Assembly (NCBI GenBank): GCA_019233755.1
Contig: JAFAMD010000043.1
Span: 1 to 64,000, forward strand
From: Acidobacteriaceae bacterium
Lineage (GTDB): Bacteria; Acidobacteriota; Terriglobia; Bryobacterales; Bryobacteraceae
Direction of reading: 5' to 3'
Length of the DNA stretch: 64,000 bases
Numbering within the stretch: position 1 is the stretch's first letter; the number at the start of each line of letters is the position of its first letter. Shown one piece after another: positions 6,391-14,983 of this stretch. The notes beneath the pieces were generated by a model. That model searched no databases, was not told the origin of the DNA, and worked only from the letters and a program-made list of their open reading frames with translations. Made by a program: the position numbers and the translations under genes.

Positions 6391-8553
6391 TTAGGGTCTC
6401 TGGGCCGCGGGGTTGCCGGGCGGAGCTGCCGGCGGCGTGTTCGCAGGCGGCGGTGCTCCCGGCTGGCTGATCGGAGGATAGCCAGGCTGCGGCCGAAGCG
6501 CCGGCGGGCCCTGCGGTTGGGACGGCTGCGGCTGGGCAGGGACGGATCGCGGCGCCGGCGCCGGACCCGAAGGCGTGTTATTGCCAGGTGCGGACGGCTT
6601 TTGAACCTCAGGTTTACGCTCCACCTTCACGACCCGATCCGTTCCCGCATAAATGCCCGGATCTGCGATCGTGCTGAGATCTGGCGACCGGATAATGTGC
6701 GGAATCATCGCAATCAGCAGTTCGTTGTCGGTGTTCGTTTTGGTCTTGGCGCCGAATACGTAACCCAGCAGCGGGATGTTGGTAAACCCTGGAAAGCCTG
6801 AGTACGTCAGGCTGTTCTCGCGGTCAGAAAGACCGCCCAGAATGCTGACCTCGCCATCCTTCATGCGAATGTCCGCCTCGTCGACCTGCTGCCCGATTTC
6901 GGGTTCGTTGACGCCGGCGATCAGGATCTGCTGGATGACGTTGGAGATTTCCACCTTGATATGCATGCTGATGTCGTCAGGGGCATTTACATGCGGTTGC
7001 AGATCGATTTGTGTGCCGACATCCACCTGCTGGAACTGCGTCGTAGCGTAAGGAATGGAGCCGGGTGTGGCCACGGCCGAGTTCAACGATCCGGAAACAT
7101 ACGGAATCTTCTGGCCGACCTTCAGCGAGCCTTTTCCGCCATCGATTACTCGCACCTGCGGCCGCTGCAGTACGTGCGTCGTTGCGTCGTTCAGCAATGC
7201 CTGAACCACTGTGCTCGGCAGGCTGGTCGAGTAATCTGCGGAGGACAGGTGCTTGAGCCGATTCAGCGGGACTAATGTCCCGCTAGAGCTCGTGCTCGTG
7301 CTTCCGGTGGTGCTGGTGCTGCTTGTAGTGCTGGTGCTGCTTGTAGTGCTGGTGGTGCTTGTCGTGCTCGTGGTTGAAGTCGTCGATGTCGTGCCGGTGG
7401 TGGAAGTGGTGCCGGTTGTGCTGGTGGTAGAAGTCGTGCTCGTGGTATTGCCCGTCGTCAGGATAGACCGGGGGGTGAATTCCAGCGGGACGCTTAATCC
7501 GCCTTGGCCCAGCAGCGCCGCGCCGATGGTGGCGGTCTTCTGCTTGCTGACTTCCATCACGATCACATCAATCAGAACCTCCGGTTTCGGCCGGTCGAGA
7601 TCGTGCAGCAGTTTCTCAATCAGCATGATCGTGTCAGGTGTGCCGCGCGCGACAATGGCGTTCTGGCTGGCCACCTGGAACAGACCCTGATTCAGTTTTG
7701 CCCCCACGCGGAGCGCGTTGTAGATTTCGGTGAACTCATTCGTCGTAAAGGCGTTTTGCACATAAAACACCTTGACGACCTCATCCTGGTACTCCTGGCG
7801 TTTGGGCTCGCTCTCCTGCGTAACGAAAATGGCGTTGTGGCTGATGGGCTTCCAGAATGTGTGTGTCACCAGGGCGATGTAGTCCAGCGCTTCCTCGAGC
7901 GTGACATTATTCAGATCCAGATTGAAATTCTTGCTAGCGACGTTTGGCGACTCGATGCCCTGCGGATCGTACAGCACGTTGATGCCGGCGAGCTTGCCCA
8001 CGCTCTCATAGAGAACACGCGCCGGCTGGTTGTTCATCTTCAAGCTGCTGATCTCGTTGTTAATGGGCTTCAGGGTGGGCGGGCCTTCGAGCGAGTTGAT
8101 CTGCTTCTCTAAGTCCCGCCTGGCCTTTTCGGCGGGCGTCAGAACAGGTGCGCCTGGATTTCGCGCCCGCTCCTTGATCATCTCGTTGGTTTCGCGAATC
8201 TCCTCCAGCGCGATCGCGGACGAAGGTTCAGCGAGGAAGGCCTTATTGAAGTGGACCAGCGCCTCTTCCAATTTCTGCTCGCTGCGCAGTGTCTTACCCT
8301 GCGTAATCTGATATTCGGAGTCTTGGTTGTGCATCCGCTGATCAGCCATGACGTAGGTTGCATCCTGCGGATCGGTTGCGAGCGCCTGATCGTAATAGTT
8401 CAGCGCGGCGTCGTAGTTTTTCGCTGCCTCGGCTTTTTGGCCTTCCTTATAAAGCTTGTCGCCCTTCCTGGTGTGGGCGTATCCGTCCCCGACCAGCATC
8501 AGGAGTGCGCAGAAAACCCCGGCCCCCTGCTGTAATCTCTTCGAAATAATCAC
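6391..8553 (-). CDS. TPR-containing secretin (GspD/PilQ superfamily)
   Basis: This 720-residue protein should form an outer-membrane secretin channel. Domains in order: signal peptide (about 1-27), TPR-like helices (about 30-115), a secretin/TonB short N-terminal domain around KPINNEISSLKMNNQPARVLYESVGKLAGI, a Secretin_N repeat (VKVFYVQNAFTTNEFTEIYNAL), a Thr/Ser-rich low-complexity stretch of about 55 residues, the secretin core (LLNDATTHVLQRPQVRVIDG; NIPLLGYVFG; ELLIAMIPHIIR) and a Pro-rich tail. The repeat and the Pro tail are additions to the usual family. It heads a minus-strand operon with two pseudopilins. No ATPase or inner-membrane platform gene lies in the window. Confidence 0.88.
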   Translation of the reverse strand: MIISKRLQQGAGVFCALLMLVGDGYAHTRKGDKLYKEGQKAEAAKNYDAALNYYDQALATDPQDATYVMADQRMHNQDSEYQITQGKTLRSEQKLEEALVHFNKAFLAEPSSAIALEEIRETNEMIKERARNPGAPVLTPAEKARRDLEKQINSLEGPPTLKPINNEISSLKMNNQPARVLYESVGKLAGINVLYDPQGIESPNVASKNFNLDLNNVTLEEALDYIALVTHTFWKPISHNAIFVTQESEPKRQEYQDEVVKVFYVQNAFTTNEFTEIYNALRVGAKLNQGLFQVASQNAIVARGTPDTIMLIEKLLHDLDRPKPEVLIDVIVMEVSKQKTATIGAALLGQGGLSVPLEFTPRSILTTGNTTSTTSTTSTTGTTSTTGTTSTTSTTSTTSTTSTTSSTSTTSSTSTTGSTSTSSSGTLVPLNRLKHLSSADYSTSLPSTVVQALLNDATTHVLQRPQVRVIDGGKGSLKVGQKIPYVSGSLNSAVATPGSIPYATTQFQQVDVGTQIDLQPHVNAPDDISMHIKVEISNVIQQILIAGVNEPEIGQQVDEADIRMKDGEVSILGGLSDRENSLTYSGFPGFTNIPLLGYVFGAKTKTNTDNELLIAMIPHIIRSPDLSTIADPGIYAGTDRVVKVERKPEVQKPSAPGNNTPSGPAPAPRSVPAQPQPSQPQGPPALRPQPGYPPISQPGAPPPANTPPAAPPGNPAAQRP
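7284..7455 (-). repeat. In-frame Thr/Ser (TST/TGT) low-complexity repeat inside the secretin gene
   Basis: The DNA is built from degenerate 3- to 9-bp steps, with near-exact 18-bp repetitions such as AGTGCTGGTGCTGCTTGT occurring back to back around 7310-7350. Translated on the minus strand it gives tracts of TST, TGT and TSS triplets. The repeat stays in frame throughout, so it is coding, not decay. Variation in copy number between strains would be expected. Confidence 0.85.
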
Positions 8554-8788
8554 CTTATCTGTATCCAGTAACCTTAAACCATCCGGCTACACTGTTCGAC
8601 CAGCCGGTAAACCAGCCATCCCAGGCCCTGCCACTCGTGATCGGCCGCTTTTGCCCCGTTTCTCTTTACACGCGGTCCCGAAACAACTCGATTTCTCTCG
8701 TAGTTGAAGAAATGACGCGCTTTCGGCTCAAGCCGTGCAGGCCTTCAGCCCTCCTGGGAGAAACTGGGTAAAGAAATCGGTTCATTCA

Positions 8789-9259
8789 TTGTCTCAGCAA
8801 AGCGAAATCAAAATCCTGAGCGACAACCGCTCGGCAGGTCACAACTATCATCTGCTCGACCGCTACGAGGCCGGCATCGTGCTTACGGGCACCGAGGTGA
8901 AGGCTGCGAAGACCGGCAAAATCCAACTCAAAGAGAGCTATGCCGAGGTAAGCGAGGGCGAAGCCTGGCTGATGAACGCCCACATCAGCGAGTACACCCA
9001 CGGCAACCTGATGAACCATGTCCCGGTTCGCAAGCGCAAACTGCTCTTGCACCGCTCCGAGATCGATAAACTGCTTGCGGAAACCCGCGAGCGGGGCCTG
9101 ACCCTGGTTGCGACCAGGATGTATTTGAAAAACGGCCGGATCAAAATAGAAATCGCTGTTGCGAAAGGAAAAAAATTCCACGACAAGCGCGAAGCCACCA
9201 AGGCTAAGGAAATGCAAGCAGAGGCCAAAGCCGCTATGGCAAGACGCGCCCGCCAGTAG
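8789..9259 (+). CDS. smpB: SsrA-binding protein SmpB
   Basis: SmpB binds tmRNA and delivers it to stalled ribosomes in trans-translation. The sequence shows the family throughout: [45 protein letters not shown], a [23 protein letters not shown] block and a basic, Arg/Ala-rich tail. I chose the TTG at 8789 because it gives 156 residues and the usual short N-terminus; the frame is open upstream to a GTG at 8735 (174 residues), which lacks a ribosome-binding site. No tmRNA gene was found nearby. pepA follows after 28 nt on the same strand. Confidence 0.9.
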   Translation: MSQQSEIKILSDNRSAGHNYHLLDRYEAGIVLTGTEVKAAKTGKIQLKESYAEVSEGEAWLMNAHISEYTHGNLMNHVPVRKRKLLLHRSEIDKLLAETRERGLTLVATRMYLKNGRIKIEIAVAKGKKFHDKREATKAKEMQAEAKAAMARRARQ

Positions 9260-9287
9260 TGACGTTTCCGGAAGGTTCTGATCGACT

Positions 9288-10811
9288 ATGCAAATCCATA
9301 TTGAGACCTCCCCAATCGAAACCGTGAGTGTGGACGCACTCGCGGTGATTTGTTTCGAGACTGAAGAAAAAAAAGAGGGCGAACGCCAGGCGCCGGCCGC
9401 AGCAGACCCGGCCATTGCGGAGCAATCCGGCTGGCTGGCCGATCTCCGGGCATCCGGCGAGTTCACCGGAAAGCTGTACGAGACGGCCACCCTTCACCGG
9501 CCAAAGGGAGTGGCAGCCAGGCGGCTGGTCGTCGCCGGAGGCGGCAAGCGCGAAAAGTTTTCGTCGGTCGAAGTGCGGCGGCTTGCCGGAACGCTGGTGC
9601 GCTCGCTGAAGGGCAAGGGCGTGCGCAGCGTTGCGCTCCTGCTGGACACCCCGAATGGCGATGAGTATGTCGCGCCGGCGGTAGAGGGCGCAATCCTCGG
9701 CGCCTGGGAGCCCGACACGTACAAAACAGATTCGAAAAAGAACGAAAACCAGGTGGAGGCGTTCAACGTGGCGGTCCCCGGCGTGGCTGCCCAGGCGCTC
9801 CAGGCTGCGGCGGAACGGGGCCGCATTGTCGGTGAAGCCCAGAACTTTGCGCGTAACCTGATCAACGAACCCGCCAATAAGCTCACTCCTGAGGAATTGG
9901 CCAACCGCGCGAAGTCGATGGCGAAGGAAGCCGGGCTGGAATCCGAAGTCCTCGATCAGCGGGCGCTTGCCGAGCTCGGCATGGGTGCGCTGCTGGGCGT
10001 GGCGCAAGGCAGCAGCAATCCGCCGGTTTTCATTGTGCTGCGCTATCGCCCCGCCGGATATCAGGGAAAAGATCATCTGGCGTTTGTCGGCAAGGGGGTT
10101 ACGTTCGATACCGGCGGCGTCTCGATTAAGCCCTCCGATGGTATGGAGAAGATGAAGTACGACATGTCCGGCGCCGCGGCCGCTATCGGTGCGATGCAGG
10201 CCATCGCGCGGCTCAAACCACCCATTCCTGTCACGGCCTATGTGCCGGCGGTTGAGAACATGGTGAGCGGCAATGCCCAGCGGCCGGGCGACATTGTCAC
10301 CACCCTGGCCGGCAAAACCGTCGAGGTTCTGAACACGGACGCTGAAGGGCGGCTGATTCTGGCGGACGCGATCACCTATGCGAATCGCAATGGCGCGACC
10401 CATATTGTAGACGCCGCGACGCTCACCGGCGCCATTACCGTTGCACTCGGACATTACAACGTGGGCGCGTTCACAAATAACGAGGAGTTCCTCGAACGCT
10501 TTCTGAAAGTGGCGAAGGCGGCCGGTGAAAAAACCTGGCAAATGCCGATGGACGAAGAGTACAAAGAGTACCTCAAATCTGCATTTGCCGACCTGCCGAA
10601 TATCGGCGGGCGTTATGCCGGGTCCATCACGGCCGCCTGGTTCCTGCGTGAATTTGCAGATCCCACTCCCTGGGTCCACCTCGATATTGCAGGGACGGCA
10701 TGGATCGACGATGGCAAGAGCTGGCTATCGAAAGGTCCCACCGGCGTGGCGGTACGATCCTTCGTGGAACTCGCCCTCGATTGGAACCGCATCCCTGGTC
10801 TCGCAGACTGA
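9288..10811 (+). CDS. pepA: Leucyl aminopeptidase (M17)
   Basis: This 507-residue cytoplasmic dizinc exopeptidase removes N-terminal residues from peptides. The catalytic half carries the M17 hallmarks: FVGKGVTFDTGGVSIKP (catalytic Lys and first metal ligands), KYDMSGAAA, the invariant NTDAEGRLIL octapeptide, and HIVDAATLTGA. The N-terminal about 180 residues form the less conserved macro-like domain, here with an unusual acidic/Lys stretch EEKKEGERQ. Length is normal for PepA. It lies close behind smpB and could share its transcript. Confidence 0.95.
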   Translation: MQIHIETSPIETVSVDALAVICFETEEKKEGERQAPAAADPAIAEQSGWLADLRASGEFTGKLYETATLHRPKGVAARRLVVAGGGKREKFSSVEVRRLAGTLVRSLKGKGVRSVALLLDTPNGDEYVAPAVEGAILGAWEPDTYKTDSKKNENQVEAFNVAVPGVAAQALQAAAERGRIVGEAQNFARNLINEPANKLTPEELANRAKSMAKEAGLESEVLDQRALAELGMGALLGVAQGSSNPPVFIVLRYRPAGYQGKDHLAFVGKGVTFDTGGVSIKPSDGMEKMKYDMSGAAAAIGAMQAIARLKPPIPVTAYVPAVENMVSGNAQRPGDIVTTLAGKTVEVLNTDAEGRLILADAITYANRNGATHIVDAATLTGAITVALGHYNVGAFTNNEEFLERFLKVAKAAGEKTWQMPMDEEYKEYLKSAFADLPNIGGRYAGSITAAWFLREFADPTPWVHLDIAGTAWIDDGKSWLSKGPTGVAVRSFVELALDWNRIPGLAD

Positions 10812-10937
10812 GCGGATAATCGCTTTCAACCCGGCGCTGTGGAAGAGTCCGGCGCCGCCGCGCCTCCTGGAAGCGGCTTCGCAGTGGGAATATACTCGAA
10901 TCTCTGAAGGTCTCTCATTCTCGGAAGGATTATCAGA

Positions 10938-12191
10938 ATGCAGCTTCGTGTTCTGGGGTTTGTGCTCGCCGGCGGCAAAGGAACCCGCCTCTTTCCGCTC
11001 ACCAAAGAGCGGGCGAAACCGGCCGTTCCATTTGGCGGCCGATACCGCATTGTCGATTTCGTCCTGAGCAATTTCATCAATTCGGGAATTTACTCGATCT
11101 ACGTTCTCATCCAGTTTAAAAGCCAATCGCTGCTGCAGCACTTGCGCGAAGGTTGGGAAGTCAGCGGGCTACTGAAGAACAATTTCATTATCCCGGTACC
11201 GGCGCAGATGCGTTCGGCCCAGGAAGACTGGTACCGCGGCACCGCCGATGCCATTCACCAGAACATCAACCTGATTGAGCAGGCAGATCCCCATGTGGTG
11301 GTAATTTTCGGCGCCGATCACATCTACCGCATGAACATCCGGCAGATGATCGAGTACCACGTGGAGAAGCGCGCCGGTGTAACGGTGGCGGCGATTCCTG
11401 TAAAGAAGGAGTACGCTACCGAATTCGGTGTTATCGAAACCACCGCGGACGGCAGCATTGTCGGTTTCCATGAGAAGAAAGCGGATGCGCCCACCATGCC
11501 GGACGATCCTACTCGCGTGTACGCGTCGATGGGCAACTACATTTTCTCGACAGATCTGCTGCTGCGCGAGTTGTACGCGGATGGCAAGCGGGAGGACAGT
11601 TCGCATGATTTCGGCAAGGATATTCTGCCGGGTCTGATCGGCCGGGCGGACATGTACGCTTACGACTTCCAGACGAATATCATTCCGGGCGACCCTATTG
11701 GCTCGCCGCAGTACTGGCGTGATGTGGGGACGCTCGATGCATATTACGAAGCAAGCATGGATCTGCGTTCCGTCTCGCCCGAACTGAACCTGTATAACCG
11801 GCAATGGCCCCTGCGTACCGCAGGTTATTTTGACGCGCCCGCTAAATTCGTCTTCGACGAGGAAGGCCGCCGCGGGATGGCAATCGATTCCATTATCGCG
11901 GGCAGCTCGATTGTGTCCGGCGGAACCGTGCGCGGGTCGGTGCTGGGCCGCAGCGTTCGCATTCACACCGGAGCTGTAGTGGAGGATTCCGTTATTTTTG
12001 ATAACTGCGACATTGGTCGCTATGCCAAGGTCCGCCGCGCGATTCTCGATAAGAATGTGAAGCTTCCGTCGGGAGCAGAGATCGGGTACGACCTCGAGGA
12101 GGATCGGAAGAAGTATCACGTGACGGAGAGCGGCATCGTTGTGGTCGAGGGTCATCAATCAACCGTGGACATCGCGATGTTGCAAGTGTAG
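10938..12191 (+). CDS. glgC: Glucose-1-phosphate adenylyltransferase
   Basis: GlgC makes ADP-glucose from ATP and glucose-1-phosphate, the first committed step of glycogen synthesis. The 417-residue protein has the nucleotidyltransferase signature VLAGGKGTRLFPLTKERAKPAVPFGG near the N-terminus, FGADHIYRMN (metal/nucleotide binding), the sugar-phosphate site EFGVIE, and a C-terminal left-handed beta-helix with hexapeptide-like repeats (about 300-400). A ribosome-binding site GGAAGGA precedes the ATG. No other glycogen gene is adjacent in the window. Confidence 0.95.
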   Translation: MQLRVLGFVLAGGKGTRLFPLTKERAKPAVPFGGRYRIVDFVLSNFINSGIYSIYVLIQFKSQSLLQHLREGWEVSGLLKNNFIIPVPAQMRSAQEDWYRGTADAIHQNINLIEQADPHVVVIFGADHIYRMNIRQMIEYHVEKRAGVTVAAIPVKKEYATEFGVIETTADGSIVGFHEKKADAPTMPDDPTRVYASMGNYIFSTDLLLRELYADGKREDSSHDFGKDILPGLIGRADMYAYDFQTNIIPGDPIGSPQYWRDVGTLDAYYEASMDLRSVSPELNLYNRQWPLRTAGYFDAPAKFVFDEEGRRGMAIDSIIAGSSIVSGGTVRGSVLGRSVRIHTGAVVEDSVIFDNCDIGRYAKVRRAILDKNVKLPSGAEIGYDLEEDRKKYHVTESGIVVVEGHQSTVDIAMLQV

Positions 12192-12222
12192 GCGTTCTAC
12201 CTCACATGCTCCACTTAGGCAG

Positions 12223-13923
12223 CTAAGCCGCGACTTTTTCCGGTTCCATGGACTTCGCCTGTACGCTCTCAATCAGCAGCGCCACTGCGACAACGACAAC
12301 ACAGCCGATCACGTTGTACCAGAGGAACGAGATCCGGGTGAATGCGGCCACGCTAAATATAGCTGCCTCCCCGGCGAGCACGCCATAGAAGGCGGCGGTT
12401 CCGCGCACCGCCTTGAAGAAAAATGCGAGGACGAAGACACCCAGCAGGCCGCCGTAGAAGAGTGAGCCGACGATATTCACCCGCTCAATGAGCGCGCCGA
12501 AGCCCCGCGCGCCGATCGCGGCAAACGCAACCGCATAGGCGGCCCAAAATATCGTGAACCCGCGGGACGCCCAAAGATAGTAGCGGTCCGAACGGTGTCG
12601 CACGAAAAAGCGGCCGAAGATGTCTACTACTGAAACCGTGGCAAGAGAATTAATCTCGCCGGATGTGGAGCCCATAGAGGCGGAGAAGATCACGCCAATG
12701 AGCAGTCCGACGAGGCCGGCGGGCAGATACCGCGTCACGAACGACAGGAAAATGTAGTTAGTATCGTCATATTTTGCATCGCCGTGCAGCTTTTGAACGA
12801 GTTGCAAGCCTTGCCTGCGCGTATCGGCAAAAGTGTGTTCCGCAGCACGGAAATTTGCCAGGGCCGCGGCCGGCGGTCTTTGCGGCAGGCGCGTTGCCGC
12901 TGCCAGTTGCAGGGCGGCCTCACGCCGCTGTTCGAAGGCCGCGTGAAACTTCGACTCCACGGTCTTCCAGCCGGCCGTCTGCGCGGCGCGTTGGGCCTCG
13001 AGCGGCTGGAACACCAAGGGCGTCGGGACGAACAGGGACAGCACGAAGACCATTGCTCCGATGAAGAGGATAAAGAGCTGCATCGGTATCTTGACGGTGG
13101 CGTTAAAGAGCAGGCTCAGGCGGCTCTGCGCAATAGATTTTCCCGTCAGGTAGCGCTGCACCTGGCTTTGATCGCAGCCGAAATAGGCCAGCGCCAGAAA
13201 ACCTCCACCGATTAGGCCGCTCCACAGGTTATAGCGGTCGCTAAGGTTCAGATGAAGGTCGACAATGTTCAGCCTTCCCGCCGCGCCGGCCAAGTGCACT
13301 GCGTCCACGAACGAAATGCTGCTGGGCAACGCATGAATCATGACAATCAGGCTGAGCACCAGCGCGACAAAAATCATGCTCATCTGCTGCACATCCGCCC
13401 ACGTCAGAGCCTTGATGCCGCCGGAGGCGGTGTACAGAACCACCAGTCCACCGATGGCCACCGTTATCAAGCGGTCCGACCAGCCGAGTACACCAGCGAG
13501 CGCAACCGCGGGTGCATATAGCCCGAGGCCTGCAGCCAGTCCACGCTGAATTAGAAAGACAACGCTGACGAGTGCGCGGGTTTTCGCATCGAAGCGCTGC
13601 TCAAGGTATTCATAGGCGGTGTAGACGCGCGCGCGATGAAAAATGGGCACAGCGGTTGCCGAGAGGATCACCATTGCGAGCGGCAGTCCGAAATAAAACT
13701 GTACGAACCGCATGCCGTCCACATAGCCTTGGCCGGTGGTGGAGATAAACGTGATCGCGCTCGCCTGAGTCGCCAGGATGGAGAGGCCCATGGCATACCA
13801 CGGCATCGTTTTGCCTGCCAGCAGATACCTGCTGACCGTGTTGCTGCCGCGCCCGCGATAAAGTCCGTAACTGACCAGTGAGGTGAGCCAGGCGAAGAGA
13901 ACGATCCAATCGATGGTTTTCAT
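12223..13923 (-). CDS. Sodium:solute symporter (SSS family)
   Basis: A 566-residue multi-pass transporter with the SSS fold: an N-terminal helix MKTIDWIVLFAWLTSLVSYGLYRG, the SRYLLAGKTMPWYAMGLSILATQASAITFI region with Ser/Thr positions expected for the Na+ site, and ASMGSTSGEINSLATVSVVDI around residues 415-440. Between two membrane segments (about 325-395) there is a charged helical insert rich in Ala, Gln and Arg that typical members lack. The substrate is unknown. Its start overlaps cutC by 4 nt, and a 49-aa membrane peptide lies just upstream, so all three look like one operon. Confidence 0.88.
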   Translation of the reverse strand: MKTIDWIVLFAWLTSLVSYGLYRGRGSNTVSRYLLAGKTMPWYAMGLSILATQASAITFISTTGQGYVDGMRFVQFYFGLPLAMVILSATAVPIFHRARVYTAYEYLEQRFDAKTRALVSVVFLIQRGLAAGLGLYAPAVALAGVLGWSDRLITVAIGGLVVLYTASGGIKALTWADVQQMSMIFVALVLSLIVMIHALPSSISFVDAVHLAGAAGRLNIVDLHLNLSDRYNLWSGLIGGGFLALAYFGCDQSQVQRYLTGKSIAQSRLSLLFNATVKIPMQLFILFIGAMVFVLSLFVPTPLVFQPLEAQRAAQTAGWKTVESKFHAAFEQRREAALQLAAATRLPQRPPAAALANFRAAEHTFADTRRQGLQLVQKLHGDAKYDDTNYIFLSFVTRYLPAGLVGLLIGVIFSASMGSTSGEINSLATVSVVDIFGRFFVRHRSDRYYLWASRGFTIFWAAYAVAFAAIGARGFGALIERVNIVGSLFYGGLLGVFVLAFFFKAVRGTAAFYGVLAGEAAIFSVAAFTRISFLWYNVIGCVVVVAVALLIESVQAKSMEPEKVAA

Positions 13924-14603
13924 GCCAGAGCGCTCTTGAGTGCCGCCACTTGATGGCGATCTACATGACCGTCTACCGTCTGAGGGACGCGCGCCGCCCG
14001 TCCAATGTGAATTTCGTACAGCCCCTGCTCTTTGCCCAATCCGGCGAGCCCGTCTTCACAAATCCCAGCACCGACCAGGATGTTTATTGCGGGCCCTGCC
14101 GCCGCCTGCAGCGCGAGCAGGCGCGCCCTGCGCTCCTGCCACGTGCCGTTTCCGCCGCTGGTCAGGATGCGATCGATCTCCGGAATAGTCTTCAACTGCT
14201 CGATTGCGAGCAGTGGATCCACGACTTCGTCGAAGGCACGATGGAAAGTAGCCCGGCACGTCGGCGCCGCCGATAGTACAGCGCGTGTCGTCTCAAGATC
14301 GAGTTCGGAATTCCCGGCGAATCCCAGCACGAGCCCGTCTACACCCATGCGTATAAACTCCGCGGCGCGCTGCTGCAGTTTGTGGAGTCCGTCCGCGCCG
14401 CCGGGTGAGAAGGATGGTTCGTCGCGGACCATGACTCGCACCGGTATGGTCACCGCTGCCAAAATGCGTTCAACTATTACCGGATCCGGCGTCAGCCCCC
14501 CAACATCCAGCGCGCGGACGAGTTCCAGTCTGTCGGCACCTCCGGCCTCAGCTTCAACAGCTTCGGCTTCGGATGTGACGATCACTTCAAGGATCTTCGG
14601 CAT
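13920..14603 (-). CDS. cutC: CutC family TIM-barrel protein
   Basis: A 227-residue CutC homologue, recognised from LEVIVTSEAEAVEAEAGGADRLEL at the N-terminus, IPVRVMVRDEPSFS, and IDRILTSGGNGTWQERRARLLAL. CutC was first linked to copper homeostasis in E. coli, but that assignment is weak and the barrel looks like an unknown enzyme. Here it is coupled to a Na+/solute symporter (ATGA overlap), which suggests a role in using an imported organic solute, not in metal tolerance. That is inference only. Confidence 0.9.
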   Translation of the reverse strand: MPKILEVIVTSEAEAVEAEAGGADRLELVRALDVGGLTPDPVIVERILAAVTIPVRVMVRDEPSFSPGGADGLHKLQQRAAEFIRMGVDGLVLGFAGNSELDLETTRAVLSAAPTCRATFHRAFDEVVDPLLAIEQLKTIPEIDRILTSGGNGTWQERRARLLALQAAAGPAINILVGAGICEDGLAGLGKEQGLYEIHIGRAARVPQTVDGHVDRHQVAALKSALA

Positions 14604-14652
14604 GCAGTTACCTGCCGCATTCTAACCTGCGCAATCGCAAAACTCTTGACGG

Positions 14653-14802
14653 TCAGTATCGGCAGACGCGGGTGATTGCGTACAATACCGCGATCAGTCC
14701 TGCCAGGTAGCAAAGCACCGCACAGTAGACGCGCTTCCATGTGCCGAGGAACGGCGGCGGCTCATCCCCCTGAACAAGCGCGTCGCTCATGCTGGAACTC
14801 AT
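14653..14802 (-). CDS. Small single-span membrane protein upstream of cutC and the symporter
   Basis: A 49-residue ORF absent from the ORF track: it starts MSSSMSDALVQGDEPPPFLGTWKR and ends in RVCRY, with one hydrophobic helix (about residues 25-44). GGAGA lies 8 nt before the ATG, and the gene is on the same strand as cutC and the SSS symporter, 49 nt ahead of cutC. The pattern of a PPxLGTWxR segment followed by one helix resembles small peptides I remember beside SSS transporters, where they might act as a subunit. The function is inferred from context. Confidence 0.72.
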   Translation of the reverse strand: MSSSMSDALVQGDEPPPFLGTWKRVYCAVLCYLAGLIAVLYAITRVCRY

Positions 14803-14983
14803 GCGTCTCTTCTCCATCAACTGGGAATCGCTGCAGTAGCGGGCATCACATGCTGCATACTATGGTGAAAATCTAACTGATTCTTCTTAAGTAAGCGGGC
14901 ACAGCACGCGCCGAACGCTCTGTACGCCCAGAATACTCGATGCCTGACGGACCCGGCGCTGAACCGCCGGTTTCATTCTCTAA

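Noticed and set aside
8554-8788. tmRNA gene next to smpB
   Set aside because: No CCA-ended acceptor/T-arm structure or tag reading frame could be found in the gap.
9234-10679. 481-aa minus-strand ORF opposite pepA
   Set aside because: It is the antisense shadow of a strongly conserved M17 peptidase in GC-rich DNA; no family motif is visible.
11169-12158. 329-aa minus-strand ORF opposite glgC
   Set aside because: Shadow of a conserved gene, no recognisable domain.
14676-14876. 66-aa plus-strand ORF in the cutC upstream region
   Set aside because: Antisense to the better supported 49-aa membrane peptide; Ser/Arg/Cys-rich random composition.
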